Part shown: positions 26,247 through 34,384 of the stretch, one piece after another
Position numbering within the stretch: the stretch's first letter is position 1
Layout: each line of letters begins with the position of its first letter
Assembly (NCBI RefSeq): GCF_014904705.1
Contig: NZ_JACZCQ010000008.1
Coordinates: 62,001 to 126,000, forward strand
Length of the DNA: 64,000 nt
From: Nisaea sediminum
GTDB lineage: Bacteria > Pseudomonadota > Alphaproteobacteria > Thalassobaculales > Thalassobaculaceae
Direction: 5' to 3'
Position numbers and translations under genes: made by a program
Notes under the pieces: model-generated
The model's input: only the letters and a program-made list of their open reading frames with translations
Databases searched by the model: none
What the model was told of the DNA's origin: nothing

Positions 26247-27365
26247 TTACGGCTTGTGTAGGGCTTCCATGACCTTCCCGCAGAAACCGTCGAAGGCATC
26301 GCGCTCGATCCAGCGCACGACAGCAACAAGATCGAGCTCCGGATCGATCCAGATCACGTTGGAGCCCTTGCCTTTGGCGAAGTAGCTGTAGCGCGGAGCC
26401 GACGGCGCACTGCCGCCGGCGCCGTTCAGCCACCAGAGATAGCCGTAATCGCTGTTGATGGGGCAGGGCGTCGTCGCGGCGTTGATGTAGGTCTCGGAGA
26501 GCAGCCGCTTGCCGTTCCAGACGCCGCCGCGCGCCATCATCAGGCCCGTCAGCGCCTGGTCGCGCGAGCTGATGAACATGCCGCCGCCCCAGTGCGAGCC
26601 GCCGGAGACCGACTGGATCCGCTTGCCGCCGATCTCGACCCAGGAATTCTCGTAGCCGTGCCATTCCCAGTCGGCGGAGGCGCCGATCGGGGTCATGACC
26701 CGTTCCTTAAGGACCTCGGGAAGCGGCTTCTTCCAGACCCGGAGCAGGGCAAGCGCCAGGCGGTTCACGCGGACGTCGTTATATTCCCAGAACGTCCCGG
26801 GCTTCTGCATCTCGCGCGCCTTACCCTTCATGGTGCCTTCGCCGGCGGCAGCGTCGAGATCGCGGTTATGGTCGATCCAGTCCGGCTTGCTCCAGAGCGT
26901 GCCTTCCCACTCGCTGGTCTGCTGCAGAAGCTGGGCCCAGGTGATGTCCCGGTTCTGCTCGGACTCGAAGCCGCCATCATCGACTAATTCCGCCACCGGG
27001 CGGTCGAAACTCGGGATCAGCCCTTCGTCGAGCGCCAGGCCTGCGCAGATCGAGAGATAGCTCTTCGCGATGCTGAAGGTGATGTCCGGGCGTCGCGTAT
27101 CCCCCCATTCGTGGACGATCCTGCCGCCGCGGATGATGAGCCCATGCGGGTCCTCGCGCGGCCGGGTGATGCCGATGACGTCCCGCAGGCCCTCCGGTTC
27201 GCCGAACAGATCGTTGTCGAGCGCCTTCCTGACGTCCCGGTCCATCGTTGATTCATTGGCTATCGCGAAATCGCTCGCGGCCTTCAGGCCGTCGGCGTCG
27301 AAGCCGGCGTCGCGCGGGTCGATACGGTCCCAGGATTCGCCGGAGGCGGGAAAATACGTGGTCAT
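26247..27365 (-). CDS. Serine hydrolase, beta-lactamase/class C family
   Basis: A 372-residue cytoplasmic-looking protein of the beta-lactamase-related family, often esterases or peptidases. The SxxK nucleophile motif is FSIAKSY, followed by the second-motif region EYNDVRVNRLAL (Tyr-x-Asn type) and a late GKGSNVIWIDPEL in place of the KTG motif. No signal peptide is seen. Start at 27365 (MTTYFPASGESWDRI) matches the expected family N-terminus; the open frame continues to 27497 with no coding character. Divergent from the agmatinase gene. Confidence 0.88.
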   Translation of the reverse strand: MTTYFPASGESWDRIDPRDAGFDADGLKAASDFAIANESTMDRDVRKALDNDLFGEPEGLRDVIGITRPREDPHGLIIRGGRIVHEWGDTRRPDITFSIAKSYLSICAGLALDEGLIPSFDRPVAELVDDGGFESEQNRDITWAQLLQQTSEWEGTLWSKPDWIDHNRDLDAAAGEGTMKGKAREMQKPGTFWEYNDVRVNRLALALLRVWKKPLPEVLKERVMTPIGASADWEWHGYENSWVEIGGKRIQSVSGGSHWGGGMFISSRDQALTGLMMARGGVWNGKRLLSETYINAATTPCPINSDYGYLWWLNGAGGSAPSAPRYSYFAKGKGSNVIWIDPELDLVAVVRWIERDAFDGFCGKVMEALHKP

Positions 27366-27489
27366 GTCGATCTCTTGGTCTCGAGGCGGGAGCGGGGACA
27401 GTAGCCCCGGCTCCGAGAGGCGGTCCAGACTTGCATTCCGATCAGGCGCAATCGCAGACTGGAACGAAAGCAATCGCAGGAGCGGTCTC

Positions 27490-28446
27490 ATGGGCATGTC
27501 GGAGCAGGATTTTCAGGCGATGCAGGCGCCGCGCTATACCGGTCTGCCGACCTTCATGCGAACGCCTTACCGGCAGAGCGCCGAAGGGCTCGATATTGCG
27601 CTGGTCGGTGTTCCCTATGACGGCGGGGTGACCAATCGTCCCGGCGCCCGGCACGGGCCGCGGGAGATCCGCAATCAGAGCAGCATGATACGCACCATCA
27701 ACCAAGCAACGGGAACCTGTCCCTACGAACTCTGCTCGATTGCCGATGTCGGCGACGCGGTGGTCGAGCGGCCGTTCCAGCTTGAGCAAGCGCATGAACA
27801 GATTCAGGCCTACTATGAAAAGCTGGCGGAGACCGGTGCGGTGCCGCTCAGTGCCGGCGGCGATCATTCGATCACGTTGCCGATCCTGAGGGTCCTTGGA
27901 CGCAAGCAGCCGGTCGGGCTGATCCAGATCGATGCCCATTGCGATACCGGCGACGATTATCTCGGCTCCCGCTTCCACCACGGCTCACCGTTCTCGCGGG
28001 CGGTGGAGGAAGGCGTGCTCGATCCGGAACGCTGCGTGCAGATCGGCATTCGCGGAGGCATAAACGGGCGCGACCAGTGGGCCTTCAGCTACGAGCACGG
28101 GATGCGCGTCATCCAGATGCACGAAGCCCATGCGATGGGACTGGAGGCGGTCATCGCCGAGGCCCGGCGCGTCGTCGGCAACGGGCCCACCTACTTCACG
28201 TTCGACATCGACGGCATTGATCCGGCTTATGCGCCGGGAACCGGGACGCCGGAGATCGGCGGCTTCACGGCACTCGAGGCGCAGCTCCTGGTCCGCGGCA
28301 TGAGCGGGGTGAATCTGATCGGCGCGGACGTGGTCGAGGTCGCGCCGCCTTTCGATCCGAGCGGCATCACCGCGCTGACCGGCGCGACGGTCATGTTCGA
28401 GCTGCTCTGTATTCTGGCCGAGGCGGTCGCGGCGCGCCGCGCTTGA
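27490..28446 (+). CDS. Agmatinase/guanidino-acid ureohydrolase (arginase family)
   Basis: A 318-residue binuclear manganese ureohydrolase. Metal ligands are visible in SAGGDHSITLP, IQIDAHCDTGDDY and FTFDIDGIDPAYAPGTGTPE. The length and the N-terminal VGVPYDGGVTNRPGARHGP are those of agmatinase and guanidinobutyrase rather than arginase. Agmatinase is the commonest activity, but guanidinobutyrate or guanidinopropionate hydrolases look the same at this level, so I leave the symbol blank. A secreted unknown protein begins 4 bp after its stop. Confidence 0.88.
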   Translation: MGMSEQDFQAMQAPRYTGLPTFMRTPYRQSAEGLDIALVGVPYDGGVTNRPGARHGPREIRNQSSMIRTINQATGTCPYELCSIADVGDAVVERPFQLEQAHEQIQAYYEKLAETGAVPLSAGGDHSITLPILRVLGRKQPVGLIQIDAHCDTGDDYLGSRFHHGSPFSRAVEEGVLDPERCVQIGIRGGINGRDQWAFSYEHGMRVIQMHEAHAMGLEAVIAEARRVVGNGPTYFTFDIDGIDPAYAPGTGTPEIGGFTALEAQLLVRGMSGVNLIGADVVEVAPPFDPSGITALTGATVMFELLCILAEAVAARRA

Positions 28447-28450
28447 GGCA

Positions 28451-29281
28451 ATGAACATCCGCGGCATCGCATGGGGAGTTCTGGTCGCGGTTCTCCTCGG
28501 AGTGGTTCCGGCCCGGTCCGAGGACGCGGATCCAACTGTCTTTCTGGCGGATCCGGAGCTCGTGTCGGGAGCGGTGCCGGAGCTGCGCTTCGTACGCTGG
28601 CCGGTCGATCGGTGGGCGGCCATCTATGCGCGCACGGCGAACGGTTCGGTCGTGGGGCTGTCCTTAAAGCAAAGGGGCAGCACGAATGAAGCGGGGCGGG
28701 TGCTGCGCATTTCCCAAGGGGCGGAACGGCGGGTCCGGGTCGGAGGCACCTCGGGCTATTTCGTGTCGCCGCGGACCGGAGCGGCATCCGATCGTGAAGC
28801 CCTGATCGTTTTGCTCGCCGCAGGCCGACCGCCCGAATTCGGCAGCCTTGCTCCCATAGCAGGCATTCAGTTGCCGGGCGACGCACCATCCGCCGGAACA
28901 TTCTTCCATCAACTCGCAACTGCGCCGTGGCTCGGAGATGTCGAGATCCATATGGTCCCCTACCGGATCAGGGCAGGAAAAGGCGCGGCGGTATCTGCTG
29001 CCGAGCGGGAGAGCTCTGATGTCCAGCTCGTCTTTTCCGGCGTGCCATTCGACAAAGTCCTGACGGTTGCGGACATCCTCGCTGTGGAGACCGTCGATCC
29101 TCCATCGCCCTTGCGTATCCGGCGCCGCGATGAGCGCGGTCCTGTATCGTTTGGTTACAGAACGGCTCTCGACCTCACGGTGCTTGCCGGGAGGCTCGAA
29201 AAGATTGCCGCCGATCTGGGCGAGCGCGTGTCCGTCTCCGTCGATCTCGCCAACCGGCGGTTGGAGCTGTCCGCGCCCTGA
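28451..29281 (+). CDS. Secreted protein of unknown function
   Basis: 276 residues with a clear N-terminal signal sequence (GIAWGVLVAVLLGVVPARS) and likely cleavage near residue 23-25. The mature part is a mix of beta and alpha with no cysteine and no motif I recognise. The C-terminal segment GRLEKIAADLGERVSVSVDL could pack as a small alpha/beta unit. It starts 4 bp after the agmatinase-family gene, so it may share its transcript. A 117-bp A+T-richer gap separates it from the next operon. Function unknown. Confidence 0.7.
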   Translation: MNIRGIAWGVLVAVLLGVVPARSEDADPTVFLADPELVSGAVPELRFVRWPVDRWAAIYARTANGSVVGLSLKQRGSTNEAGRVLRISQGAERRVRVGGTSGYFVSPRTGAASDREALIVLLAAGRPPEFGSLAPIAGIQLPGDAPSAGTFFHQLATAPWLGDVEIHMVPYRIRAGKGAAVSAAERESSDVQLVFSGVPFDKVLTVADILAVETVDPPSPLRIRRRDERGPVSFGYRTALDLTVLAGRLEKIAADLGERVSVSVDLANRRLELSAP

Positions 29282-29398
29282 TCCGCGGGAAGCCGGCTGC
29301 ATACGGGAGTGTTGCGGTCGGTTAGGAAATCACCCAAGATAAGCACGCATAAGGCGAGAAAATATAAAATTACTCACTGATTTTGAGGGGCTGCGCGC

Positions 29399-31057
29399 GT
29401 GTTTGAGCATGGTGGTGGAGCAGCTGGCCTGAGAACGGAGATCAGCGGCGAGCTTGCCTCGGCGCTCGCCGCGGTCGTCGAAGCCTCGGGCGATGGCGGA
29501 CGGCGCTACGATGCCAGAGTGCGCCGCTCCCTTATCCAGACGGTCGCCGCCAGGGCCTATGGCCGGCCTTTGCTGGAACTCGCCTTCCTGATCTCCGCCG
29601 CGGACCGGATCGCGGGACGCGGAGGGTATATCGGTTATCTCTGGGGCGTACGTACAGCGACCGCTTCGGCCTTCAAAGCGGCGTCGATCGCCTCCGTGCG
29701 GCGCGACCTAAACGGGTCCGAGGTGCGTGCCGGAGCGAACGAGCTTGTCCTCCGGACCGCCTCGCCGGAATTCCGCATCAGCTATGGCCGGATCCCTTTC
29801 CTGGCCGCGTTGCTCGATTTTTGCGTAACGGCCCTCGGTTTCGAGGCGGTGGACGGTGAAATCGCGGCATTTCTTGCAGGCCCGCATGGGCGGGGAGAGG
29901 CGCAGGCGCTCGCCAACGCCTTGTCCAGACGCCTCTACGAGTTTCTGAAGCGGCATCTCCCCTCGCAGCAATACGAGCGGAAGTTCGGCGTCATATGCGG
30001 TTTTCTCGCCGAACGAAACGGACGCAGACCCACAGCCGAATCCATCGATGACCGCACGATCCTCGCGTTCTGGGAACTGCGTTGCGCGCTGCATTCCGAC
30101 GGTGGGGACTTCAGGGGATTTCGCACTGTCGCTCTCGACTGTTTCCGGCTCCGGACGGCGCTCAAGGAGGCTGCGGTCCGGCGGGCGGTTGAAAGCGCCG
30201 CACCGATCGGGCCATCGCGCGAACAGGGAGAGGTCGATCCCGAACAGGTGCTGGAGGCGCTGGAGGTCGTAGACGGAAGACGGGCCATCCTCAGCGAACT
30301 TTCCTCGCCTCCAGCGGACCGGCTCAAATCGGTGAACAAGCGGGAGGCGGCGCGGCTTGAACTCGTTCTGGAGGCCGGGGAGGCGGCGGGCATTCTGCCG
30401 CTGACAATCCTGCGCGCCGAAGTGTTCGGCGCGCATCAGGCGCGTATCATCCAAGCGCTGCGCCGGCGGAGCGGGCATGCCGGGCAGGATTTGGTGGCCG
30501 GTCTGATCGGCACCTCGCCGGAAGAGACATACGCGACCGCCGTCACAAGCTACGGGACGATCGCAACGCATCTCCGGAAAATTCGCAAGGCCTTGATGTA
30601 CATTCTGTTCCGGAACCGAAGACCGGAAGCTTTGGCGATTGCGGTCTCGCTCTTTCCGGAGATGGCGCCGGCCCTCAAGTCGAGTGTTTCCGGTCCAGGA
30701 CATTTCGAGGGAAACGTGGTCCCGCTTCGCCCGGAGCAGGTGGTCGGAGGATTGATCGAGCATGCGCTCTCCGGCGATCCGGAGACGGCACCCGAAGCCG
30801 GGTTTTTTCGCGCCGCCCGAGGCGCATTCGCCAAGATCAACCGTCGCGGTTTCGAGGAAAGCCGGGTGCTGGAGCGCGAGATTCTGGAGGCGGCCGAAGT
30901 CAGTGATCCGCTGGTTCGTGATTGCGCTGAAAGCCTGCAGGACCTGCTGAAGTCGCTCGGCCGGCACTTTGACCTGATCTCGCCGGATCAGGTTTTCGAC
31001 GAGGATTGCCGCCGTTTCGCCACTGCTCTGGCGGCGCTTTACCGGGAGCACGCATGA
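29399..31057 (+). CDS. Conserved-looking protein of unknown function, first gene of the Lon-like operon
   Basis: 552 residues, soluble, rich in Ala, Arg and Leu and predicted mainly helical. No transmembrane helix, signal peptide or catalytic motif is obvious. GTG start at 29399 with GAGGGG about 10 bp upstream. The central part (about 310-350, NKREAARLELVLEAGEAAGI) and the C-terminal part (EREILEAAEVSDPLVRDCAE) look like helical-repeat or scaffold segments. Its TGA overlaps the next ATG by 4 bp, so it is translationally coupled to the 179- and 367-residue proteins. It may be a partner or substrate of the membrane Lon-like protein; that is inference. Confidence 0.75.
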   Translation: MFEHGGGAAGLRTEISGELASALAAVVEASGDGGRRYDARVRRSLIQTVAARAYGRPLLELAFLISAADRIAGRGGYIGYLWGVRTATASAFKAASIASVRRDLNGSEVRAGANELVLRTASPEFRISYGRIPFLAALLDFCVTALGFEAVDGEIAAFLAGPHGRGEAQALANALSRRLYEFLKRHLPSQQYERKFGVICGFLAERNGRRPTAESIDDRTILAFWELRCALHSDGGDFRGFRTVALDCFRLRTALKEAAVRRAVESAAPIGPSREQGEVDPEQVLEALEVVDGRRAILSELSSPPADRLKSVNKREAARLELVLEAGEAAGILPLTILRAEVFGAHQARIIQALRRRSGHAGQDLVAGLIGTSPEETYATAVTSYGTIATHLRKIRKALMYILFRNRRPEALAIAVSLFPEMAPALKSSVSGPGHFEGNVVPLRPEQVVGGLIEHALSGDPETAPEAGFFRAARGAFAKINRRGFEESRVLEREILEAAEVSDPLVRDCAESLQDLLKSLGRHFDLISPDQVFDEDCRRFATALAALYREHA

Positions 31058-31593
31058 CCGGCGAGGACGGAACGGCGGCCGATCCGTTAGCCAGGGCGCT
31101 CTTTACCGCAGCCTCACTGGCGCAGGACCTGCGTGGCGCGACGAAGGAGGCCGCCGGCGCGATCTGCTTTTCCGAGTTGGTGCATTGTCTGTTGCGGCCG
31201 GAGGGGGAGGGAGCGGATGCGGTTTTGGACCGCGCTTTCGATGATCCGAATTTTGCCCCGGCGGCGGAAGCCTTGCTCCGCCGGATTGCCCTGGCCGAGT
31301 TTCCTGCCGCCGCAGCGGCGAGCAGCGGCGGCCTCGAAATGCGCGAACGTGCCGGCTTCCGTCTGCGGTTGGCGCCGTCGCTTGCCGAGGGCGGACCGAC
31401 ATATCTGCTGATCGAGCAGGTGCGGCCGGAGACGGGGCTGCCGCGCGTGCTCGTCGCCATTCCTCCGCGCGCGCGCCCGGAATATGCCGTCTTGCCCGAG
31501 GCGGAAACATTGCCGCTTCAGCTCATGTTTGATGCCGATGCGCCGTTTCTCCGGGCGTTCCGCAATCCGGACAGCAGGCTTTACCTGACGTGA
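31054..31593 (+). CDS. Protein of unknown function, middle gene of the Lon-like operon
   Basis: 179 residues. Start at 31054 (MTGEDGTAADPLARALF) overlaps the upstream stop (ATGA at 31054-31057), and its own stop overlaps the next start in the same way (31590-31593). The N-terminal half is helical (ALFTAASLAQDLRGATKEAA); the C-terminal half is beta-rich (GFRLRLAPSL, PTYLLIEQV). There is no membrane helix. I do not recognise a family. Confidence 0.75.
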   Translation: MTGEDGTAADPLARALFTAASLAQDLRGATKEAAGAICFSELVHCLLRPEGEGADAVLDRAFDDPNFAPAAEALLRRIALAEFPAAAAASSGGLEMRERAGFRLRLAPSLAEGGPTYLLIEQVRPETGLPRVLVAIPPRARPEYAVLPEAETLPLQLMFDADAPFLRAFRNPDSRLYLT

Positions 31594-32693
31594 TGGCCGG
31601 CACGAAACGGGTACGGGTTTTCGTCGCGACGACCCGCGGGGCGGTTCGCGTGGTGCGGATCTCGGCCGAGAATCCGGCGGTCCGGTCCGCTCTCTGTCTC
31701 TCCGGCTCTCTCGCTGCGTTGCCTGTCAGCGCCGACTACGACTCTTTCGTGCGCGAGCCGACCGGCGTGGTCGAGCGGCTGACCGGACATCCGGTCTATC
31801 GGACGGATCTGTCGGCGGCGATTGACGGTGGCGAGAGCTGGCAACTCGGACTTTTTCTCGCACACATGCTGAAGCGTGAGGATCTCCTCGCCGAAGGTGA
31901 CGCGCCGGCCGAGACCGATCTGCTGGTAACCGGCCGGGTGGACAGGGACCTCAATGTCGGAGCGGTCGATCACGTCGGGGCAAAACTTGAGCGGGCAGGG
32001 ACGGCCGCTTCTGGCCATGGCTTCTTCGTGCTCCCGGCTTCCGGCGACATCCCGGACAGTACCGAAGGCTGGAGCCTTCTGCCGGTTGATCATCCGGAAC
32101 AGGCCCTCTTGGCCTGCCTCGGGCCGGACATCTCGGAAACACTCTTCGGGGCCTCGCGGCAAACGTCCCCTGACGGGAAGGAGCGGGCAGGTCCGCGAAA
32201 GCGCAGTGCCGTCATGGCCGGGATAGCGGTCGCGGGCGGACTGACCGCAATTCTTTATGGTTCAATCAATCGGTATCAGGAGGCGGAGCCCGAGCGGGAG
32301 AGCGTGGGGGCGGGCTCGATGATGCAGGTCGAGATCGTGCCGCGGGAGCAGCTCGGATGCGGCGTGCCGGTCGTGCTTCCTCCGAAAACCGGCGTCTTTG
32401 ACGGGGCCGCCTGCGCCGGCATCGTGACGGTCCGGCGGAACGGAGAATTCCGTATCCGGGCGTCCGTCTCCGGCGGATTTCTGACTTATGCGGATGCCGA
32501 CCGTTATCGCAGGGAATTGCACCGTGTTGCCGCCGGCGGAGACCAGCTGGTGCTCCGGATCGATTTCCCTTATTGGATGCGGCAGCCGCTCAGACTTGAC
32601 GTTGAAGTCACACAGTTGGCGATGGACGGCCAGCCGGTGCAATTCGCCGGGCGCAGTATCGAGCTTCGACCCAGTGGCCATTTTCATTATTGA
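31590..32693 (+). CDS. Single-pass membrane protein with Lon-type (S16) protease-like domain
   Basis: 367 residues. Residues about 6-185 resemble the Lon proteolytic domain. Ser83 in DGGESWQLG aligns with the catalytic Ser of DGPSAG. LLVTGRVDRDLNVGAV matches the MTGEI-type strand, and Lys132 in GAKLERA aligns with the catalytic Lys of GGLKEKLLAA. The Thr114-to-Lys132 spacing (18) equals that of E. coli Lon (704 to 722). The tail GFFVLPASGDIP...LLPVDHPEQALLACL also fits Lon. There is no AAA+ module. A TM at about 206-225 follows KERAGPRKR, so the protease side should be cytosolic and the C-terminal 140 residues periplasmic. The recognition is mine by eye and needs a profile search. Confidence 0.7.
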   Translation: MMAGTKRVRVFVATTRGAVRVVRISAENPAVRSALCLSGSLAALPVSADYDSFVREPTGVVERLTGHPVYRTDLSAAIDGGESWQLGLFLAHMLKREDLLAEGDAPAETDLLVTGRVDRDLNVGAVDHVGAKLERAGTAASGHGFFVLPASGDIPDSTEGWSLLPVDHPEQALLACLGPDISETLFGASRQTSPDGKERAGPRKRSAVMAGIAVAGGLTAILYGSINRYQEAEPERESVGAGSMMQVEIVPREQLGCGVPVVLPPKTGVFDGAACAGIVTVRRNGEFRIRASVSGGFLTYADADRYRRELHRVAAGGDQLVLRIDFPYWMRQPLRLDVEVTQLAMDGQPVQFAGRSIELRPSGHFHY

Positions 32694-32734
32694 ATCGTTT
32701 AAAATTCAATGGATTTTTATTTAAGGTTGCGGCA

Positions 32735-32932
32735 ATGGAAGATCTGGTTCGACGCACAAGTGCAGTAAAGCGCCTCCATATCTTGGAGATTGACCACATT
32801 TCAATTATAGATTTGTGGCCGCTCGCGCGTTTTTATTGCCGAGCCGGGCTGTCGGAAACGGAAATTTATTTGACCCGGATCGGGTGCTCAGAGAGGCTGC
32901 GAAACGCCAAGCTGTGCATGGCTTGTGAATAA
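32735..32932 (+). CDS. Possible small protein of unknown function
   Basis: A 65-codon frame starting MEDLVRRTSAVKRLH and ending LCMACE. Third-position G+C is only about half, well below genuine genes here, and the upstream AAGGTTGCGGCA is a poor ribosome site. It follows the Lon-like gene by 41 bp on the same strand. The C-terminal part (LSETEIYLTRIGCSERLR) has some protein-like character. Low confidence that it is translated. Confidence 0.25.
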   Translation: MEDLVRRTSAVKRLHILEIDHISIIDLWPLARFYCRAGLSETEIYLTRIGCSERLRNAKLCMACE

Positions 32933-33064
32933 TGTCGTTCTTTTGTTTTTAAAACCGAATTGGGCGATGCGCTTTGCAAACGAAATGTTTTGGGGCGGGT
33001 AAACATGGGGCGAACGCGATCTCTTGCATTTGAAGCTTCTCACCGTTCCGCAGCGCGAAAAAAG

Positions 33065-33073
33065 TTATCCACA
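33065..33073 (+). promoter_or_regulatory. DnaA box
   Basis: TTATCCACA, the perfect high-affinity DnaA-box sequence, 25 bp before the DUF1194 start. A second, inverted TTATTCACA lies at 32924-32932. Confidence 0.5.
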
Positions 33074-33097
33074 GATAAATTCCGTTTTGTTTCAATA

Positions 33098-34003
33098 ATG
33101 TTAAGTCGCGCGTATGGCGTGTTTTCCGGTGGCCGGGCGAAGTTGTTCGCACTTGCTCTGTTGACCGTCTGGGCGTCCCCCAGCTTTGCGGAGCCGGTCG
33201 ACCTGGAGCTGGTATTCGCCGCCGACGGGTCCGGTTCCATCGACGACGAGGAACTGCGGTTGCAGCGCAAAGGGTATGCCGATGCGCTCGCCGACAGGAG
33301 GGTCCTCGACGCCATTGCGTCGGGTCGCCGGGGTAAAATTGTGGTTACTTATATCGAATGGGGAGATGCCGCCTCCCAGCATACCATCGTCGACTGGTCG
33401 GAAATCGCCGGACCGGAGGATGCTCGCGCATTCGGCGAGGCGCTGATGACGGCACCGCGCGCCGCCTGGGGATACAATTCGATCAGCGAGGCGATCGCCT
33501 ATTCGACCGACAGGATCCTTGGCAATGCCTACGAGGGCACGCGCCTGGTGATAGACGTGTCCGGGGACGGCCCGCAGATCGGTGGCCGCCCGATAGACTG
33601 GGCGAGAGATCGGGCGGTCGATGCCGGGATCACGGTGAACGCGCTCGCTGTGAAGAGCCGGGGCGGGAACCGCCCGGGACCCGGAGGCATGCCGCTGGAG
33701 ATGCACTACCGTCTGGACATCATAGGCGGCGTCGGTGCCTTCGTCATGGTGGCGGACGAGGAGACCCGCTTTGCGGACGTCCTGCTGGCCAAGATCATCC
33801 GTGAAATCGCCGATGCTCGGCCGACGGGGCGCGGGCCGGAACAGGCGGGGATTGGCAAGCGCCTGCTTCCGCCCCAATATTCGGCGCATGAGTCCATCTG
33901 CGAGGCGAATGAAAATGAGCGAACCGGCGCTGACGCTGGATGCGAGCGGATTGAAATGTCCGCTACCGGTCCTGAAAACCCGAAAGGCGATCAAAGGCCT
34001 TGA
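33098..34003 (+). CDS. DUF1194 domain protein, exported, von Willebrand A-like
   Basis: 301 residues with a signal peptide (KLFALALLTVWASPSFA) followed by DLELVFAADGSGSIDDEE, a MIDAS-type DxSxS metal site. RLVIDVSGDGPQIGGRPIDW and ITVNALAVKSRGG are the other conserved DUF1194 segments. Start at 33098 (MLSRAYGVFSGG) gives a normal signal sequence; an open frame extends upstream to 32960. Family function is unknown, probably periplasmic or secreted protein binding. The last 30 codons overlap tusA in another frame by 89 bp, which is long, and the family usually ends earlier, so the tail may be an artefact of a lost stop. Confidence 0.85.
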   Translation: MLSRAYGVFSGGRAKLFALALLTVWASPSFAEPVDLELVFAADGSGSIDDEELRLQRKGYADALADRRVLDAIASGRRGKIVVTYIEWGDAASQHTIVDWSEIAGPEDARAFGEALMTAPRAAWGYNSISEAIAYSTDRILGNAYEGTRLVIDVSGDGPQIGGRPIDWARDRAVDAGITVNALAVKSRGGNRPGPGGMPLEMHYRLDIIGGVGAFVMVADEETRFADVLLAKIIREIADARPTGRGPEQAGIGKRLLPPQYSAHESICEANENERTGADAGCERIEMSATGPENPKGDQRP

Positions 34004-34148
34004 GGCGGGCCAGCTGATCTCCGTGCAGTCAACGGACCCGGCCTCGCCCCTCGACTTCAAGCATTTCTGCAACAGTTCCGGCCACGAGCTGGTCAGCGAA
34101 GACGAGACCGGCGGCACCTTCACGTTTGTGATCCGCAAGGGCGCCTGA
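33915..34148 (+). CDS. tusA: TusA-family sulfurtransferase
   Basis: A 77-residue sulfur-carrier protein that relays persulfide sulfur in tRNA thiouridine or other sulfur pathways. The active Cys15 lies in the family signature ASGLKCPLPVLKTRKA (C-P-x-P). ATG at 33915 is preferred over 33909 because GAGG at 33902-33905 then has about 9 bp spacing. It overlaps the DUF1194 gene end. Confidence 0.9.
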   Translation: MSEPALTLDASGLKCPLPVLKTRKAIKGLEAGQLISVQSTDPASPLDFKHFCNSSGHELVSEDETGGTFTFVIRKGA

Positions 34149-34384
34149 GCAGGTCACTCGACCGTTCAGGCGAGTTCGAGGGCCGTCGCGCGGAGTTCCT
34201 CCCGCAGCCAGCGGAGCTGCGGGAGGAACTCCGCGCCGGAGCGCATCCTCTCGGTGGTGGCGAAGGCGGCGGGCCCGGGGGGGGGGGTGCAGGCCGGGCC
34301 CGTCACCAAAGGGGTTTTCCGGGGGGGGGCAAAGGATCCGGCGGTGACGGCGCAGGCGATCCAGGCGCTGACCGGGGAGAAAAG
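34149..34384. other. G+C-rich gap with a 20-bp inverted repeat and two G homopolymers
   Basis: An inverted repeat with exact 20-bp arms lies at 34188-34207 and 34217-34236 with a 9-nt loop. An 11-G run lies at 34277-34287 and a 9-G run at 34321-34329. On the minus strand an open frame ending at 34166 has a protein-like tail (EFLPQLRWLREELRATALEL), so this may be a decayed or mis-assembled gene end. Alternatively it is a termination hairpin for tusA. Confidence 0.45.

Larger units (their letters stand above)
32694..33097. other. A+T-rich gap with two DnaA boxes
   Basis: A 404-bp interval, noticeably A+T-richer than its surroundings. It has a possible small ORF (32735-32932), TGTGAATAA (reverse complement TTATTCACA) at 32924-32932 and TTATCCACA at 33065-33073. 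Both fit the DnaA-box consensus TTATNCACA. Runs such as TTTAAAATTC near 32700 and CTTTTGTTTTTAAAA near 32940 could melt easily. I see no tRNA, terminator or transposon. Most simply it is the promoter region of the DUF1194 gene, with possible DnaA control. Confidence 0.5.

Noticed and set aside
32694-33097. Replication origin
   Set aside because: Only two DnaA boxes, no flanking origin genes such as hemE, parAB or dnaA, and no strand switch. I report the boxes but not an origin.
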